From NCBI GenBank assembly GCA_035631655.1, contig DASQIH010000216.1, positions 3,463 through 67,462 on the forward strand: DNA of 64,000 nt, written 5' to 3'. The notes under the pieces are model-generated. The model did no database searches and had not been told where the DNA came from. It saw only the letters and a program-made list of their open reading frames with translations. Both the position numbers and the translations under genes were made by a program. Positions 34,796 through 43,165 of this stretch are shown in pieces (position 1 is the first letter of the stretch; each line of letters starts with the position of its first letter). This stretch comes from Gp1-AA122 sp035631655. GTDB lineage: Bacteria > Acidobacteriota > Terriglobia > Terriglobales > Acidobacteriaceae.

Positions 34796-36009
34796 TGAGA
34801 GCAGCCGTGCGCAATATTCTCTTGTTCGCCTTATCTCCGATCCTGTTGTTAGCGGCAGGATGCGGTGGCGGCAGCTCAAGCCCGGGGAGCAACAATAATC
34901 CCATTCCCACTTCCGGTCAGAACGTACAGTCCATCGCGGTCAATTCCGGACCGTTGAACAACTACGCAAATGGAGTTTTCACCAGTGTCACAGTCTGCGT
35001 TCCCGGAAGCAGTAATTGTCAGACCATCAATGACGTGCTGGTAGATACTGGATCGTCGGGCTTAAGACTCTTGTCTTCCGCGCTCACGCTTTCGCTTCCC
35101 CAACAAACTGCTTCTGGCGGCAGCTCTGTCGTAGAGTGTTTTCAATTCCTGGACGGCGTCACTTGGGGCCCCGTGCGAGCGGCAGACATTAAGCTTGCCG
35201 GCGAACAGGCCAGTTCCGTGCCCATACAGGTGATCGGCGACCCTGGCTTTCCCACCGTGCCCAGCAGTTGTACCAGCGCCGGCGCCCCTGAAGACACGCT
35301 TCAGAAATTGCTCGCCAACGGGATCCTCGGAATCAGTCCCTTTCGTCAGGACTGCGGTCCTGCCTGTGCCATAAGCGGCTCTGGGAACCCTGGCCTCTAT
35401 TACATCTGTCCAGCTTCCGGTTGCACGCAAACCCAAGAAGGACTTGCTCAACAACTGCAGAATCCAGTGTGGATGTTTTCTCAAGACAATAACGGGCTGG
35501 TGGTGGCCCTGCCGAGCGTCCCGGCCACCGGAGCTCCCAGCCTGAGTGGCTCGCTGATTTTCGGGATTAGTACGCAGAGTAACAATGCGCTGGGATCGGC
35601 GAAGGTATTTACCCTGGATGCGAATGGAAATATCACAACCTCTTTTCGCGGCCAGTCCTACACCAACAGTTTCATTGACACCGGTTCTAACGGCATTTTC
35701 TTCTTGACCAGTACGATCACAGGAATTCCCACCTGCCCCAGCCCGAATTCGGGTTTCTATTGTCCTTCCAGCACGCAAAATTTGTCCGCCACCCAAATAG
35801 GAGCGAATGGAACCAGTGCCAACGTTAGCTTCAGCGTGGCCAATGCGGATACCCTCTTCGCGACCCCCAATTTTGCATTCAACGATCTGGCTGGAACCAA
35901 CGCAGGCGTTTTCGATTGGGGCTTGCCGTTCTTCTTTGGCCACGATGTGTTTATGGGTATCGAGGGGCAGAGTTCTCCCGCTGGTCTGGGCCCTTTTTGG
36001 GCGTACTGA
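34795..36009 (+). CDS. DUF3443-type lipoprotein with two aspartic-protease-like DTGS motifs
   Basis: 404 residues from GTG 34795. The lipoprotein signal LLLAAGCGGG is followed by a Ser/Asn-rich linker. The domain contains VLVDTGSSGLRLL near residue 82 and SFIDTGSNGIFFL near 293, the spacing and sequence of the two catalytic aspartate loops of bilobal pepsin-like proteases, with ANGILGISPF and DWGLPFFFGHDVFMGI as in their flanking strands. Paired cysteines suggest disulfides. DUF3443 is catalogued without function; the aspartic-protease reading is an inference from the motifs. Coupled to the DUF2844 gene. Confidence 0.85.
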   Translation: MRAAVRNILLFALSPILLLAAGCGGGSSSPGSNNNPIPTSGQNVQSIAVNSGPLNNYANGVFTSVTVCVPGSSNCQTINDVLVDTGSSGLRLLSSALTLSLPQQTASGGSSVVECFQFLDGVTWGPVRAADIKLAGEQASSVPIQVIGDPGFPTVPSSCTSAGAPEDTLQKLLANGILGISPFRQDCGPACAISGSGNPGLYYICPASGCTQTQEGLAQQLQNPVWMFSQDNNGLVVALPSVPATGAPSLSGSLIFGISTQSNNALGSAKVFTLDANGNITTSFRGQSYTNSFIDTGSNGIFFLTSTITGIPTCPSPNSGFYCPSSTQNLSATQIGANGTSANVSFSVANADTLFATPNFAFNDLAGTNAGVFDWGLPFFFGHDVFMGIEGQSSPAGLGPFWAY

Positions 36010-36032
36010 TACACAATTTGGTTGTTTGGCAC

Positions 36033-36488
36033 CTACTTGGCCGGTTCCGGTGCGGCAGAGTGCGCGATGGCGAGCCAATCCCGCGCATATTGTTGCCACA
36101 CCGTCATAGCGTGGATAGGCGTGGCCGGCAGCGCCTGGCCGGCGAGTTTCCCTCGAACCGTGAGAGTGTAGCTGACCACGTAAGTGTTACCATTCAATTC
36201 GACTATGAAGTCGCTCAGCGAGTAGTCCTGGATCTCAAGCTGCTTCCAGCGTTCGATGGCGGCGGCACGATCCAATGTTCCCTCTGGTGTAACCAGGACG
36301 TAGGTGCTCGCAAGGTGGGATTCCAGTTCCGGCCAATTCTTTGCTTTGAGCTGGTGCCAGAACACGCGTTCCAGGGACTCACCGCCGGTCACATCCTTCC
36401 ACACATGCGGCTTGTGTTCGCGCCACATGGTGCAGCCTGCCAGCAGCAGCACCAGAGACAACACTAGTCCCATCAACGCCTTCCGCAT
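36033..36488 (-). CDS. Lipoprotein with NTF2/DUF4440-like domain
   Basis: A 151-residue protein. The signal MRKALMGLVLSLVLLLAGC has a lipobox LLAGC near residue 19. The mature part resembles the NTF2-like cone fold: ERVFWHQLKAKNWPELESHL, TLDRAAAIERWKQLEIQDYS and WQQYARDWLAIAHSA. Such domains can bind small ligands or act as simple enzymes; no catalytic residue can be assigned. It converges with the DUF3443 gene and is probably anchored to a membrane. Confidence 0.75.
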   Translation of the reverse strand: MRKALMGLVLSLVLLLAGCTMWREHKPHVWKDVTGGESLERVFWHQLKAKNWPELESHLASTYVLVTPEGTLDRAAAIERWKQLEIQDYSLSDFIVELNGNTYVVSYTLTVRGKLAGQALPATPIHAMTVWQQYARDWLAIAHSAAPEPAK

Positions 36489-36655
36489 GGCGCGATTCTA
36501 CAGCAAACCTTCTTTCAGACACTCGCGTCCTATCCTTGCGCCCCGTAGCAGCCCGGATGCCCCGGGCTTGACCCTCGTCTCTGAGCAGGAAATAATGAGC
36601 AAGCCTGGTATCCGCGACGCGTGCGTAATGTCCACCGCGTCCCCACATCTGCAAT

Positions 36656-36877
36656 ATGAAGGACTTCAACCGCAAGGTCGGAGAAGCTGGCGCACGAGTG
36701 AACAAGTCCGTGGCCGAGGTGACCGAACGTCTGGAAAAGGACACTGCCGAGCTAATTGCTTATCTCAACCACGAGGTGGTTCCGGCGGTCCGTTCTCATT
36801 CGACCAAAGCCCTGCGGGTAGCGGCCGAGAAGCTCTCCAAGCTCGCCGATTACCTCGACCAACACAAGCCGGTCTGA
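36656..36877 (+). CDS. Small amphipathic helical protein
   Basis: 73 residues from ATG 36656, all helical and charged: VNKSVAEVTERLEKDTAELI and RVAAEKLSKLADYLDQHKPV. Regular heptad-like spacing of leucine, valine and alanine suggests a coiled coil. No family was recognised. Its stop TGA overlaps the only plausible start (CTG 36874) of the RlpA gene by the shared CTGA, indicating translational coupling. Confidence 0.65.
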   Translation: MKDFNRKVGEAGARVNKSVAEVTERLEKDTAELIAYLNHEVVPAVRSHSTKALRVAAEKLSKLADYLDQHKPV

Positions 36878-37635
36878 CCGCTCGTGCCTTAGCCATTCTC
36901 ATCGTGCTCGCTGCCGCGTTTCTCGCCGGCTGCGGCGGCCACAGACAAGCCAAGGTCAGTGTGCCTCCGCCACCGCCGATCCCACAGCCCGACGCCCAAC
37001 CTGCTCCGTCCCCTTCTACCCCAGTTCCAGAAACCAAGGAACCGGAAGAAGATCGGAACACCATCTCCATTCCCGCCGATGCGAAACCGATTTACACGGA
37101 AACCGGTATCGCAAGCTGGTACGGGCCTCCCTATCACAACCGTCGCGGCTCCAACGGTGAGGTCTACAACATGAACGCCCTGACCGCCGCGCATCGCACC
37201 CTCCCACTCGGATCGATCGTCCGTGTAACCAACGTGAAGACCGGTCACTCTACGCTGGTGCGCATCACGGATCGCGGGCCGTTCATTCCCGGCCGAATTC
37301 TGGACCTCTCCCTGGCCGCGGCAAAAAAAGTGGACGTCTGGAAGCCCGGCCTGGCCACCGTCAAGATTGAAGTAATGAAAACCCCGGCCCCGCTGGACTC
37401 CGGCGGACGCTGGGCCGTGCAGATCGGAGCCTTCGAAACCAAGCATGCTGCAAGTGATTTGGCCGGGCATCTTTCCCGCCGCTATCACACCGCCGACGTC
37501 CTCCAGTTCGCCAGCCCCACAGGCGCCTGGTGGGTAAGAGTGCGAGTAAAAGATGATGACCGCCGCCGCGCCGAGGAACTCGCCCACGCCACCCAGACTG
37601 CCGAAGGCGCAGTTTTCCTGGTCCGACTGGATTAA
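36874..37635 (+). CDS. rlpA: RlpA-like septal/rare lipoprotein with DPBB and SPOR domains
   Basis: ~253 residues. The lipoprotein signal ALAILIVLAAAFLAGCGG is followed by a proline-rich linker, then the double-psi beta-barrel typical of RlpA lytic transglycosylases: GIASWYGPPYHNRRGSNGEV, ALTAAHRTLPLGSIVRVTN and RITDRGPFIPGRILDLS. A C-terminal SPOR domain (WAVQIGAFETKHAASDLA) binds denuded glycan at division sites. No ATG, GTG or TTG stands between ~36630 and the signal peptide except a GTG inside it. Translation therefore most likely starts at CTG 36874, overlapping the upstream stop. The product is firm; the start is unusual. Confidence 0.88.
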   Translation: MTARALAILIVLAAAFLAGCGGHRQAKVSVPPPPPIPQPDAQPAPSPSTPVPETKEPEEDRNTISIPADAKPIYTETGIASWYGPPYHNRRGSNGEVYNMNALTAAHRTLPLGSIVRVTNVKTGHSTLVRITDRGPFIPGRILDLSLAAAKKVDVWKPGLATVKIEVMKTPAPLDSGGRWAVQIGAFETKHAASDLAGHLSRRYHTADVLQFASPTGAWWVRVRVKDDDRRRAEELAHATQTAEGAVFLVRLD

Positions 37636-37654
37636 ACGACCCTGAACTTCGACC

Positions 37655-38125
37655 CTAACGGCTGGAATTGGCCGTGCGCTTGCGAATGTAAACGAGCTTC
37701 TCCACCGATGCGCACACCTCGCCTGCTTGATCCACGAGGTCAACGCAGTACGTCCGACCGACCGAACGTTCCTTTTCGAGAGTAGCCCTTATAATTGAGA
37801 CCTCATCCTCGGTAATCACAAAGCGAGCCTGTAAGGCGGAGCGCCCCGGTTTTTTGAATTGGATAGTGGCAGCCTTATCCCACACGACGTATTCGGGTCC
37901 TAGCACTTTGATCAGCATGAGCATGTAAATAGGATCTACCGCCCCATACATGCTTCCGCCAAAAATGGTGCCCACGTAGTTGCGAGTCCGCCAGGAGAGA
38001 GGAACGTCCACCCTGATCTCCCGCCAGTCGGACGCGACGTAGCTCACCCGTCCGCCAGTACCCCGATAGCAGCCGTACCAGTAAAAAAACCAGCATCGCA
38101 GCTTGTGAATGATCGTATTCTTCAT
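37655..38125 (-). CDS. DUF4442 hotdog-fold thioesterase-like protein
   Basis: A 156-residue single-domain protein with the hotdog-fold pattern of DUF4442/acyl-CoA thioesterase relatives: VPLSWRTRNYVGTIFGGSMY, the helix AVDPIYMLMLIKVLG, and beta strands VWDKAATIQFKKPGRSALQA and VCASVEKLVYIRKR. Likely acts on acyl thioesters; the substrate is unknown. ATG 38125. It is divergent from the HIT gene, with a ~96 bp spacer containing degenerate GGAAACTGGAAACC-type words. Confidence 0.75.
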   Translation of the reverse strand: MKNTIIHKLRCWFFYWYGCYRGTGGRVSYVASDWREIRVDVPLSWRTRNYVGTIFGGSMYGAVDPIYMLMLIKVLGPEYVVWDKAATIQFKKPGRSALQARFVITEDEVSIIRATLEKERSVGRTYCVDLVDQAGEVCASVEKLVYIRKRTANSSR

Positions 38126-38221
38126 CTTGAAATAACTCTAGTCGTAAACCAGAGACTGGAGACTGAAACTACTTTTCAGAATCGACTTGAAACTGGAAAC
38201 CAGAACCTGGAAACTCTCCCC

Positions 38222-38575
38222 ATGCCCGACTACGAACCCGGCTGTCTTTTCTGTCGTGTTATACGGGGTGAGGCTCCGTCCAAGAAAGTGTACGAAGACG
38301 AGCGCACCTTCGCCTTTGAAGATATCAGGCCGCAAGCCCCCACTCACGTCCTGGTGGTCTCCAAAAGACATATTCGTGGATTAAAAGAGGCGAGGCCTGA
38401 GGATTCCGAGACGATCGGCTATTGCCACATAGTAGCCGCTCAAATCGCCCGCGACCGTGGCATCGAAGACGGCTATCGCACGGTGCTCAATGTCGGGCCG
38501 GGCGCCGGACAGAGCGTCTTCCATCTCCATGTCCACCTCATTGGCGGCCGGCATCTGAAGTGGCCTCCGGGATAG
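38222..38575 (+). CDS. HIT-family nucleotide hydrolase
   Basis: A 117-residue histidine-triad protein: CLFCRVIRGEAPSKKVYED, FEDIRPQAPTHVLVVSKRH, NVGPGAGQSVFHLHVHLIGG, where HLHVHL is the catalytic triad. The leading Cys-x-x-Cys plus later His can bind zinc as in many Hint-type proteins. It hydrolyses purine nucleoside phosphoramidates or related adducts in the family; the physiological substrate is unknown. ATG 38222 is chosen because MPDYEPGCLFCRV is the usual N terminus; earlier codons derive from a repetitive spacer. Confidence 0.93.
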   Translation: MPDYEPGCLFCRVIRGEAPSKKVYEDERTFAFEDIRPQAPTHVLVVSKRHIRGLKEARPEDSETIGYCHIVAAQIARDRGIEDGYRTVLNVGPGAGQSVFHLHVHLIGGRHLKWPPG

Positions 38576-38576
38576 C

Positions 38577-38798
38577 CTATCCCTGCGTGCGGTCGAGGAA
38601 TTCGGCGTGCCAGGCCATCTGGATAGCTTCCAGCTTACCCTCGTTGGACTTCTTGGGATCGTCCGTGAACCCGGGCAACTGAGTCACGTAGCGATGCAGA
38701 TCGGTGAAGCGCACTTCCAGGGGGTTGAGCTCGGGATGAGTCTCGGAAAGCAGAATAGCAATGTCGTCTGCATCGTCCCAAGTCAGGTCTTTGGCCAT
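38577..38798 (-). CDS. iscX: Iron-sulfur assembly protein IscX
   Basis: A 73-residue acidic protein: LTWDDADDIAILLSETHPEL, VRFTDLHRYVTQLPGFTDDP and SNEGKLEAIQMAWHAEF, the defining blocks of IscX (YfhJ). IscX binds iron and IscS and tunes cluster assembly. ATG 38798 gives the family-type start MAKDLTWDD; the earlier ATG 38813 is less likely. Last gene of the isc operon; it ends 2 bp from the convergent HIT gene stop. Confidence 0.9.
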   Translation of the reverse strand: MAKDLTWDDADDIAILLSETHPELNPLEVRFTDLHRYVTQLPGFTDDPKKSNEGKLEAIQMAWHAEFLDRTQG

Positions 38799-38822
38799 CG
38801 CGCTCCCAGTCAAATGCTGTTC

Positions 38823-39236
38823 TTAGTGTTCTTCGGAGACGTAATTTCGATTCCAAGCCGGAATTTCCACCACAATCTTCCCCGCCTTCGTAATCACGGC
38901 TTGGCAACCGAGACGGGAGTTTAGCTGGAGATCGGCCGCCATGTCCAACCGGTCCGCCTCATCATCGTCCATTTCGGATAGGTTCTCAGCCCCTTCTTTG
39001 ACCCACAGGTGGCAGGTGGTGCAGGCACAATTCCCCCCACAAGCATGCTCGAGATGAATGCCGTGGTTGAGCGCCACGTCCAGAATAGAGCCTTCCTTGC
39101 CATGGTCCTGGTAGGACAGCTTGCGATGGTCAAAGGTTACGGTCCTGCCTTCTGGCAGAAAGGTCACTTGTACGGTCTTCTCCCCAAGAACCTCCGCAGT
39201 CGCCGTTCTGCTGTTCTGAATTTTCTCGCCCGCCAT
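38823..39236 (-). CDS. fdx: ISC-type [2Fe-2S] ferredoxin
   Basis: A 137-residue adrenodoxin-like ferredoxin. The C-X5-C-X2-C block is in HLEHACGGNCACTTCHLW and the fourth cysteine in SRLGCQAVI. It has the acidic patch EMDDDEADRLD that docks IscS. It supplies electrons for cluster formation on IscU. An extra ~20 N-terminal residues precede the beta-grasp core. Between hscA and iscX in the operon. Confidence 0.93.
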   Translation of the reverse strand: MAGEKIQNSRTATAEVLGEKTVQVTFLPEGRTVTFDHRKLSYQDHGKEGSILDVALNHGIHLEHACGGNCACTTCHLWVKEGAENLSEMDDDEADRLDMAADLQLNSRLGCQAVITKAGKIVVEIPAWNRNYVSEEH

Positions 39237-39248
39237 TACGTTTTTCGT

Positions 39249-39280
39249 AGCGCCGGCGTCTCGCCGGCAAATCTTTCCGG
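39249..39280. repeat. GC-hairpin repeat inside the isc operon
   Basis: GTAGCGCCGGCGTCTCGCCGGC, a hairpin repeat of the family also seen at 59036-59112, sits in the 60 bp between hscA and fdx. Within a transcript it would form a stable stem, possibly limiting readthrough or stabilising mRNA ends. Confidence 0.5.
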
Positions 39281-39296
39281 CGCCAGTCGCAAAGCG

Positions 39297-41198
39297 CTAC
39301 TCAAAATCCGCCTTCGCCACCGGATGAGGCGCCGCTGGGCCTTCGCCGACATCCGCCTTGTCCATGGTTTTCCCCTTAAGCACCGAAGCCACGGCTGTAT
39401 CCATCATCAATTCTGCCAAACGCAAAGTGCCTTGATTCAGTGCCTCAATGGCCTTGCGAATCGCCTGGTAATCCTCACCGCCTTTGATGGCGCGGAGCGC
39501 TTTGTCAAGCTTGTCGATTTTCCTGCGCTCGTCATTAGTCAGCTGCTGCCAGGCCTCGCTCCTGCGGCCTTTCTCCAGCGCAACCAGGATTGTCTCCGCT
39601 TCGTTGCGCGCCTCGATCAGCTGCCGCTGCCGGAAATCTTCTTCCGCATAGTCGAAAGAATCCAGAATCATGCTTTCGACCTGCTCATCGGTCAGCCCGT
39701 AACTGGGCTGTACTGCAATTTCCGCTTCCTTCCCGCTGCGCTGTTCTCGTGCCGTAACGTTCAGGATGCCGTTGGCGTCGATCAGGAACTTAACTTCGAT
39801 GCGCGGCAGTCCAGCTGGCATAGGCGGTATCCCTTTCAGATCAAAGCGCGCCAGCGAGCGACAGTCCTTTGCCAATTCCCGCTCGCCCTGCAGAACATGA
39901 ATCGCCACGTTCGCCTGGCCATCCATCTGCGTTGTGTAATGCTGGGTGGCAGAAGCTGGAATCGTCGAGTTGCGAAGAATGACCTTGTCGGCCACCCCAC
40001 CCGCAACCTCGATGCCCAAGGAGAGGGGAGTGACGTCCAGCAAAAGCATATTCTGCGTAGCTTCCGAACCGCCGGAAAGAATATTCGCCTGCACGGCAGC
40101 ACCCAAGGCGACAACTTCATCTGGATTCAGATCGGTGTGGGGTACGCGCTGAAAAAGTTCTTGCACTAATTCGCGTACCTTAGGAATCCGAGTGGAGCCT
40201 CCGACCAGCACCACTTCGTTAATCTGCGCCGGCTTCAGGCCGGCGTCTTTCATGGCTTGCTTGCAGGGGCCAACCGTGCGGCCAATGATCGGCTGAATTA
40301 ATTGTTCGAACTGCTCGCGCGTGATCTCCCGCTGATAATGTCTGCCGCCCGGAAGCTCCACATCGAGCTTGACCGAAGCTTCCGAGGACAGGGCTACTTT
40401 GGCATCAATGACCGCTTTGCGAAGGGTCTGCACCGCTTCTCCATGACGCCGGAAATCCAAACCCATATCGCCGCGGATATCGTCGAGCGCAATCGTGATC
40501 AGCAGATTATCGATATCATCGCCGCCCAGATGGGTGTCTCCGTTGGTAGCGATAACTTCGAAAATCCCGTCGTGCAGCTTGAGAATGGAAATATCAAACG
40601 TGCCGCCACCCAGGTCGTAAACGGCGACGATTCCGTTTTCTTTCTTGTCCAGGCCGTAGGCCAGCGAAGCGGCTGTCGGCTCGTTCACCAGCCGCAAAAC
40701 CTCCAGTCCGGCGATCCGGCCGGCATCCTTGGTGGCTTGCCGCTGTGCGTCATTGAAGTACGCAGGAACGGTAATGACAGCTTTGCTAACCGGTGTGCCG
40801 AAGAAGCGTTCCGCATCCCGTTTGAGCTGGCGCAGGATGAATGCAGAAATTTCCGGTGGCGTGAAAGTCCGCTCGCCCAGCTTGATGCGCAACACTTCTT
40901 CACGCTGAAGGTCGTCGGCCAGGCGGAAGGGGAACAGCCTCAGCTCATCTTGGACATCCTCGACGCCCCGGCCCATCAGGCGTTTAATCGAGTACACCGC
41001 GCGCTCAGGCGTTTCAATCAGGAACTTACGAGCCGGGTTGCCAACCACAATCTGATCGCCGTCACCGAGCGCCACCACCGACGGAAGCAGGTTCAGTCCG
41101 TCCTCTCCGGGAATGACGGCAGGCATGGCTCCCGGCATATGCGCCACGAGGGAATTGGTGGTGCCCAGATCGATGCCGACAATGCGCTCAGTTCCCAT
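39297..41198 (-). CDS. hscA: Fe-S cluster chaperone HscA (Hsp70)
   Basis: A 633-residue specialised Hsp70 that, with HscB, drives transfer of Fe-S clusters from IscU. ATPase domain: GIDLGTTNSLVAHMPG, VPAYFNDAQRQATKDAGRIA, YDLGGGTFDISIL, LVGGSTRIPKVRELV. The substrate-binding part has LLDVTPLSLGIEVAGGV and NGILNVTAREQRSGKEAEI. Its position between hscB and fdx identifies it as HscA rather than DnaK. The end lacks DnaK's long GGA-rich lid tail. Confidence 0.95.
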   Translation of the reverse strand: MGTERIVGIDLGTTNSLVAHMPGAMPAVIPGEDGLNLLPSVVALGDGDQIVVGNPARKFLIETPERAVYSIKRLMGRGVEDVQDELRLFPFRLADDLQREEVLRIKLGERTFTPPEISAFILRQLKRDAERFFGTPVSKAVITVPAYFNDAQRQATKDAGRIAGLEVLRLVNEPTAASLAYGLDKKENGIVAVYDLGGGTFDISILKLHDGIFEVIATNGDTHLGGDDIDNLLITIALDDIRGDMGLDFRRHGEAVQTLRKAVIDAKVALSSEASVKLDVELPGGRHYQREITREQFEQLIQPIIGRTVGPCKQAMKDAGLKPAQINEVVLVGGSTRIPKVRELVQELFQRVPHTDLNPDEVVALGAAVQANILSGGSEATQNMLLLDVTPLSLGIEVAGGVADKVILRNSTIPASATQHYTTQMDGQANVAIHVLQGERELAKDCRSLARFDLKGIPPMPAGLPRIEVKFLIDANGILNVTAREQRSGKEAEIAVQPSYGLTDEQVESMILDSFDYAEEDFRQRQLIEARNEAETILVALEKGRRSEAWQQLTNDERRKIDKLDKALRAIKGGEDYQAIRKAIEALNQGTLRLAELMMDTAVASVLKGKTMDKADVGEGPAAPHPVAKADFE

Positions 41199-41308
41199 TT
41201 TGTAATTTTGTAATCCTAAGAAGCCTTGGCATCCTGAGCGGAGCGAAGGATCTATGCATCTGCTGTGGGACGGCCTGTGACCCGTATGCGACCCAAATTA
41301 CAAAATCC

Positions 41309-42055
41309 TTACCCTTCCAGCGCCTCGTTCACATCCCTGACCAGATTCCTGACGTAATTCCGCCGGTTGAGCAAGCCGACCATCTTGTCCCGTACGCTCG
41401 CGCGATCTTCTTCGTTGCCCTGGTCGACCAGCTTGTCCCACTGATTCCAATATCCCTTCAACTCTTCGAACAGGGCTGAGATTTGCTTTTCGAACTCCAC
41501 CTTGTGCGCTTCGAGCTCTTTCTTCAGCTCAGGATCATCTTCGCCCATCTTCCTGCTGGCGCGCAGTTCCTCCAGTTGTACGTTCAACTCAAAAACTTCT
41601 TCCAGCAGATCCGGCGGGACCACCTGTTTTTTCACTTCGCCAGTCTCGCGTGCTTTGTCGGTGGCGGCCTTAGACTGCTCCTCCAGTTTGACCCCTTCCA
41701 GTCCCAGCAGGTATTGCGTCCGCTTGATCGGGTCCTTCAGCGTGCGATAGGCGTCGTTCAACTGCGAACTCTGCTCCATGCTCCATTCCTGCTCCTGCTG
41801 GTTGGTCCGGGCATATAAATCAGGATGCAGCTTGCGGCTCAGGTTGTAGAACTCGCGTTCCAGCAGCGCGGCGTCAATATTCAGCTTTCGAGGCAGTCCA
41901 AAGAAAGTGAAATAATCGACGGGCGCCGGCGGCTGGACTTTGCCGCACGCGCTGCAAAAGTGGACCGCCCGCATCATGCCGCACGACCAGCAGGCCGTGG
42001 TTGCGTCGCCGGGCATGATGAGCGAAGAACTCGCCTTGGATTCTGGTTTCGCCAT
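41309..42055 (-). CDS. hscB: Fe-S co-chaperone HscB
   Basis: A 248-residue J-protein. After an N-terminal cysteine module CWSCG...CSACG (residues ~22-39, probable zinc site as in mitochondrial and some bacterial HscB), the J domain has FTFFGLPRKLNIDAALLERE, the HPD motif in SRKLHPDLYA and SQLNDAYRTLKDPIKRTQYL. A charged helical C-terminal domain binds IscU. ATG 42055 is chosen as the normal start. Located between iscA and hscA; 110 bp before hscA holds a dispersed repeat (41230-41254). Confidence 0.93.
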   Translation of the reverse strand: MAKPESKASSSLIMPGDATTACWSCGMMRAVHFCSACGKVQPPAPVDYFTFFGLPRKLNIDAALLEREFYNLSRKLHPDLYARTNQQEQEWSMEQSSQLNDAYRTLKDPIKRTQYLLGLEGVKLEEQSKAATDKARETGEVKKQVVPPDLLEEVFELNVQLEELRASRKMGEDDPELKKELEAHKVEFEKQISALFEELKGYWNQWDKLVDQGNEEDRASVRDKMVGLLNRRNYVRNLVRDVNEALEG

Positions 42056-42161
42056 AAAACACATTCACCACGCACGCTCAATCCTTACGGGCCCGTCTTC
42101 CCCTTGTCCGGGCCGTGAAGGTGGCGTCGTGGTGAGGTATGCGGCCGAGGCCGCCCCGCAA

Positions 42162-42548
42162 TCAGGCCGTAAAGGAACTTCCGCACCCGCAAGATTTGGT
42201 GGCGTTCGGATTGACGAACACGAAACCCTGCTGCATCAGGGTCTCCTGGTAGTCCAGGGTCATGCCTTGCAGGTAGATGAGCGACTTGGGATCGACAAGC
42301 ACGCGCACATCGCCGAACTGGAAAATATGATCGTGCTCCTCAGGCTGCGTCTCGAACCGAATGTTGTAACTCAGCCCTGAGCAACCGCCTCCCTGCACAC
42401 CCAGACGCAACCCGCCCTGTGCCGACGAAATCCCTTCCTTGGCCATGGCCGCTCGGATTTTCTGCAAGGCCTTTTCGGTCACCTGGATGGCCTTCCCGGC
42501 TGCCACAACTGCCGAGCTACTGACTTCTTGTTCCGTCATGACTGCCAT
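42162..42548 (-). CDS. iscA: A-type Fe-S carrier IscA
   Basis: A 128-residue HesB/IscA-family carrier. The three conserved cysteines are in LGVQGGGCSGLSYNIRF and the C-terminal NATKSCGCGSSF. It accepts clusters from IscU and passes them to apo-proteins. The N terminus is ~20 residues longer than usual (VSSSAVVAAGKAIQVTEKAL). Follows iscU by 72 bp. Confidence 0.93.
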   Translation of the reverse strand: MAVMTEQEVSSSAVVAAGKAIQVTEKALQKIRAAMAKEGISSAQGGLRLGVQGGGCSGLSYNIRFETQPEEHDHIFQFGDVRVLVDPKSLIYLQGMTLDYQETLMQQGFVFVNPNATKSCGCGSSFTA

Positions 42549-42619
42549 AATCTAACTTCTTGCTTCGGCAACTGTCTGTGCCCGTCGTCACAAGGCTAAA
42601 ACCTGAGAGCCCCAGCTAT

Positions 42620-43042
42620 TTACTTTGCGGGTGTGCTCGCGGCGATGGCCGGCGCTTCGATGCCCTGCTTCTTCTTCCAGTCGTGGATAGCCGCCCGAAT
42701 AGCATCTTCCGCCAGCACCGAGCAGTGAATCTTCACCGGCGGCAGCGACAATTCCTTCACAATCTCGGTGTTTTTGATGGTCAGCGCCTCGTCAATGGTC
42801 CTGCCCTTCACCCATTCTGTAGCCAGTGAGGACGACGCGATCGCCGAACCGCAACCGAACGTCTTGAACTTCGCATCTTCGATAACGTTGGTCTGCGGGT
42901 TGACCTTGATCTGCAGCTTCATGACGTCGCCACACTCCGGCGCGCCCACCAGCCCGGTACCCACGTCGGGGCTCTTCTTGTCCAGCGAACCCACATTCCG
43001 TGGATTTGAGTAATGGTCAAGAACTTTGTCGCTGTATGCCAT
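42620..43042 (-). CDS. iscU: Fe-S scaffold IscU
   Basis: A 140-residue scaffold on which [2Fe-2S] and [4Fe-4S] clusters are built. Ligand cysteines are in VGAPECGDVMKLQI, KFKTFGCGSAIASSS and LPPVKIHCSVLAEDAIRAAI, with the HscA recognition LPPVK. YSDKVLDHYSNPRNVGS is the standard N terminus. A short extra C-terminal tail (IEAPAIAASTPAK) is unusual but harmless. ~124 bp behind iscS, with a repeat element in between. Confidence 0.95.
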   Translation of the reverse strand: MAYSDKVLDHYSNPRNVGSLDKKSPDVGTGLVGAPECGDVMKLQIKVNPQTNVIEDAKFKTFGCGSAIASSSLATEWVKGRTIDEALTIKNTEIVKELSLPPVKIHCSVLAEDAIRAAIHDWKKKQGIEAPAIAASTPAK

Positions 43043-43165
43043 TTGCCTAGCTCTCCTCTAAGCCTGTCATCATGAGGCGGCGGCTTTGGCCGCCGAAGGA
43101 TCCGGGTGAGCCACCGCGCGCAATCGTGCAAAGCACGATTGCAGCAAAGCGCGAGGCGAACTTCC

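Noticed and set aside
36304..36873. Long in-frame extension upstream of rlpA
   Set aside because: Would precede a lipoprotein signal peptide with 190 unrelated residues and overlap two other genes.
39009..40169. 386-codon open frame on the plus strand
   Set aside because: Antisense of fdx and hscA, both certain genes.
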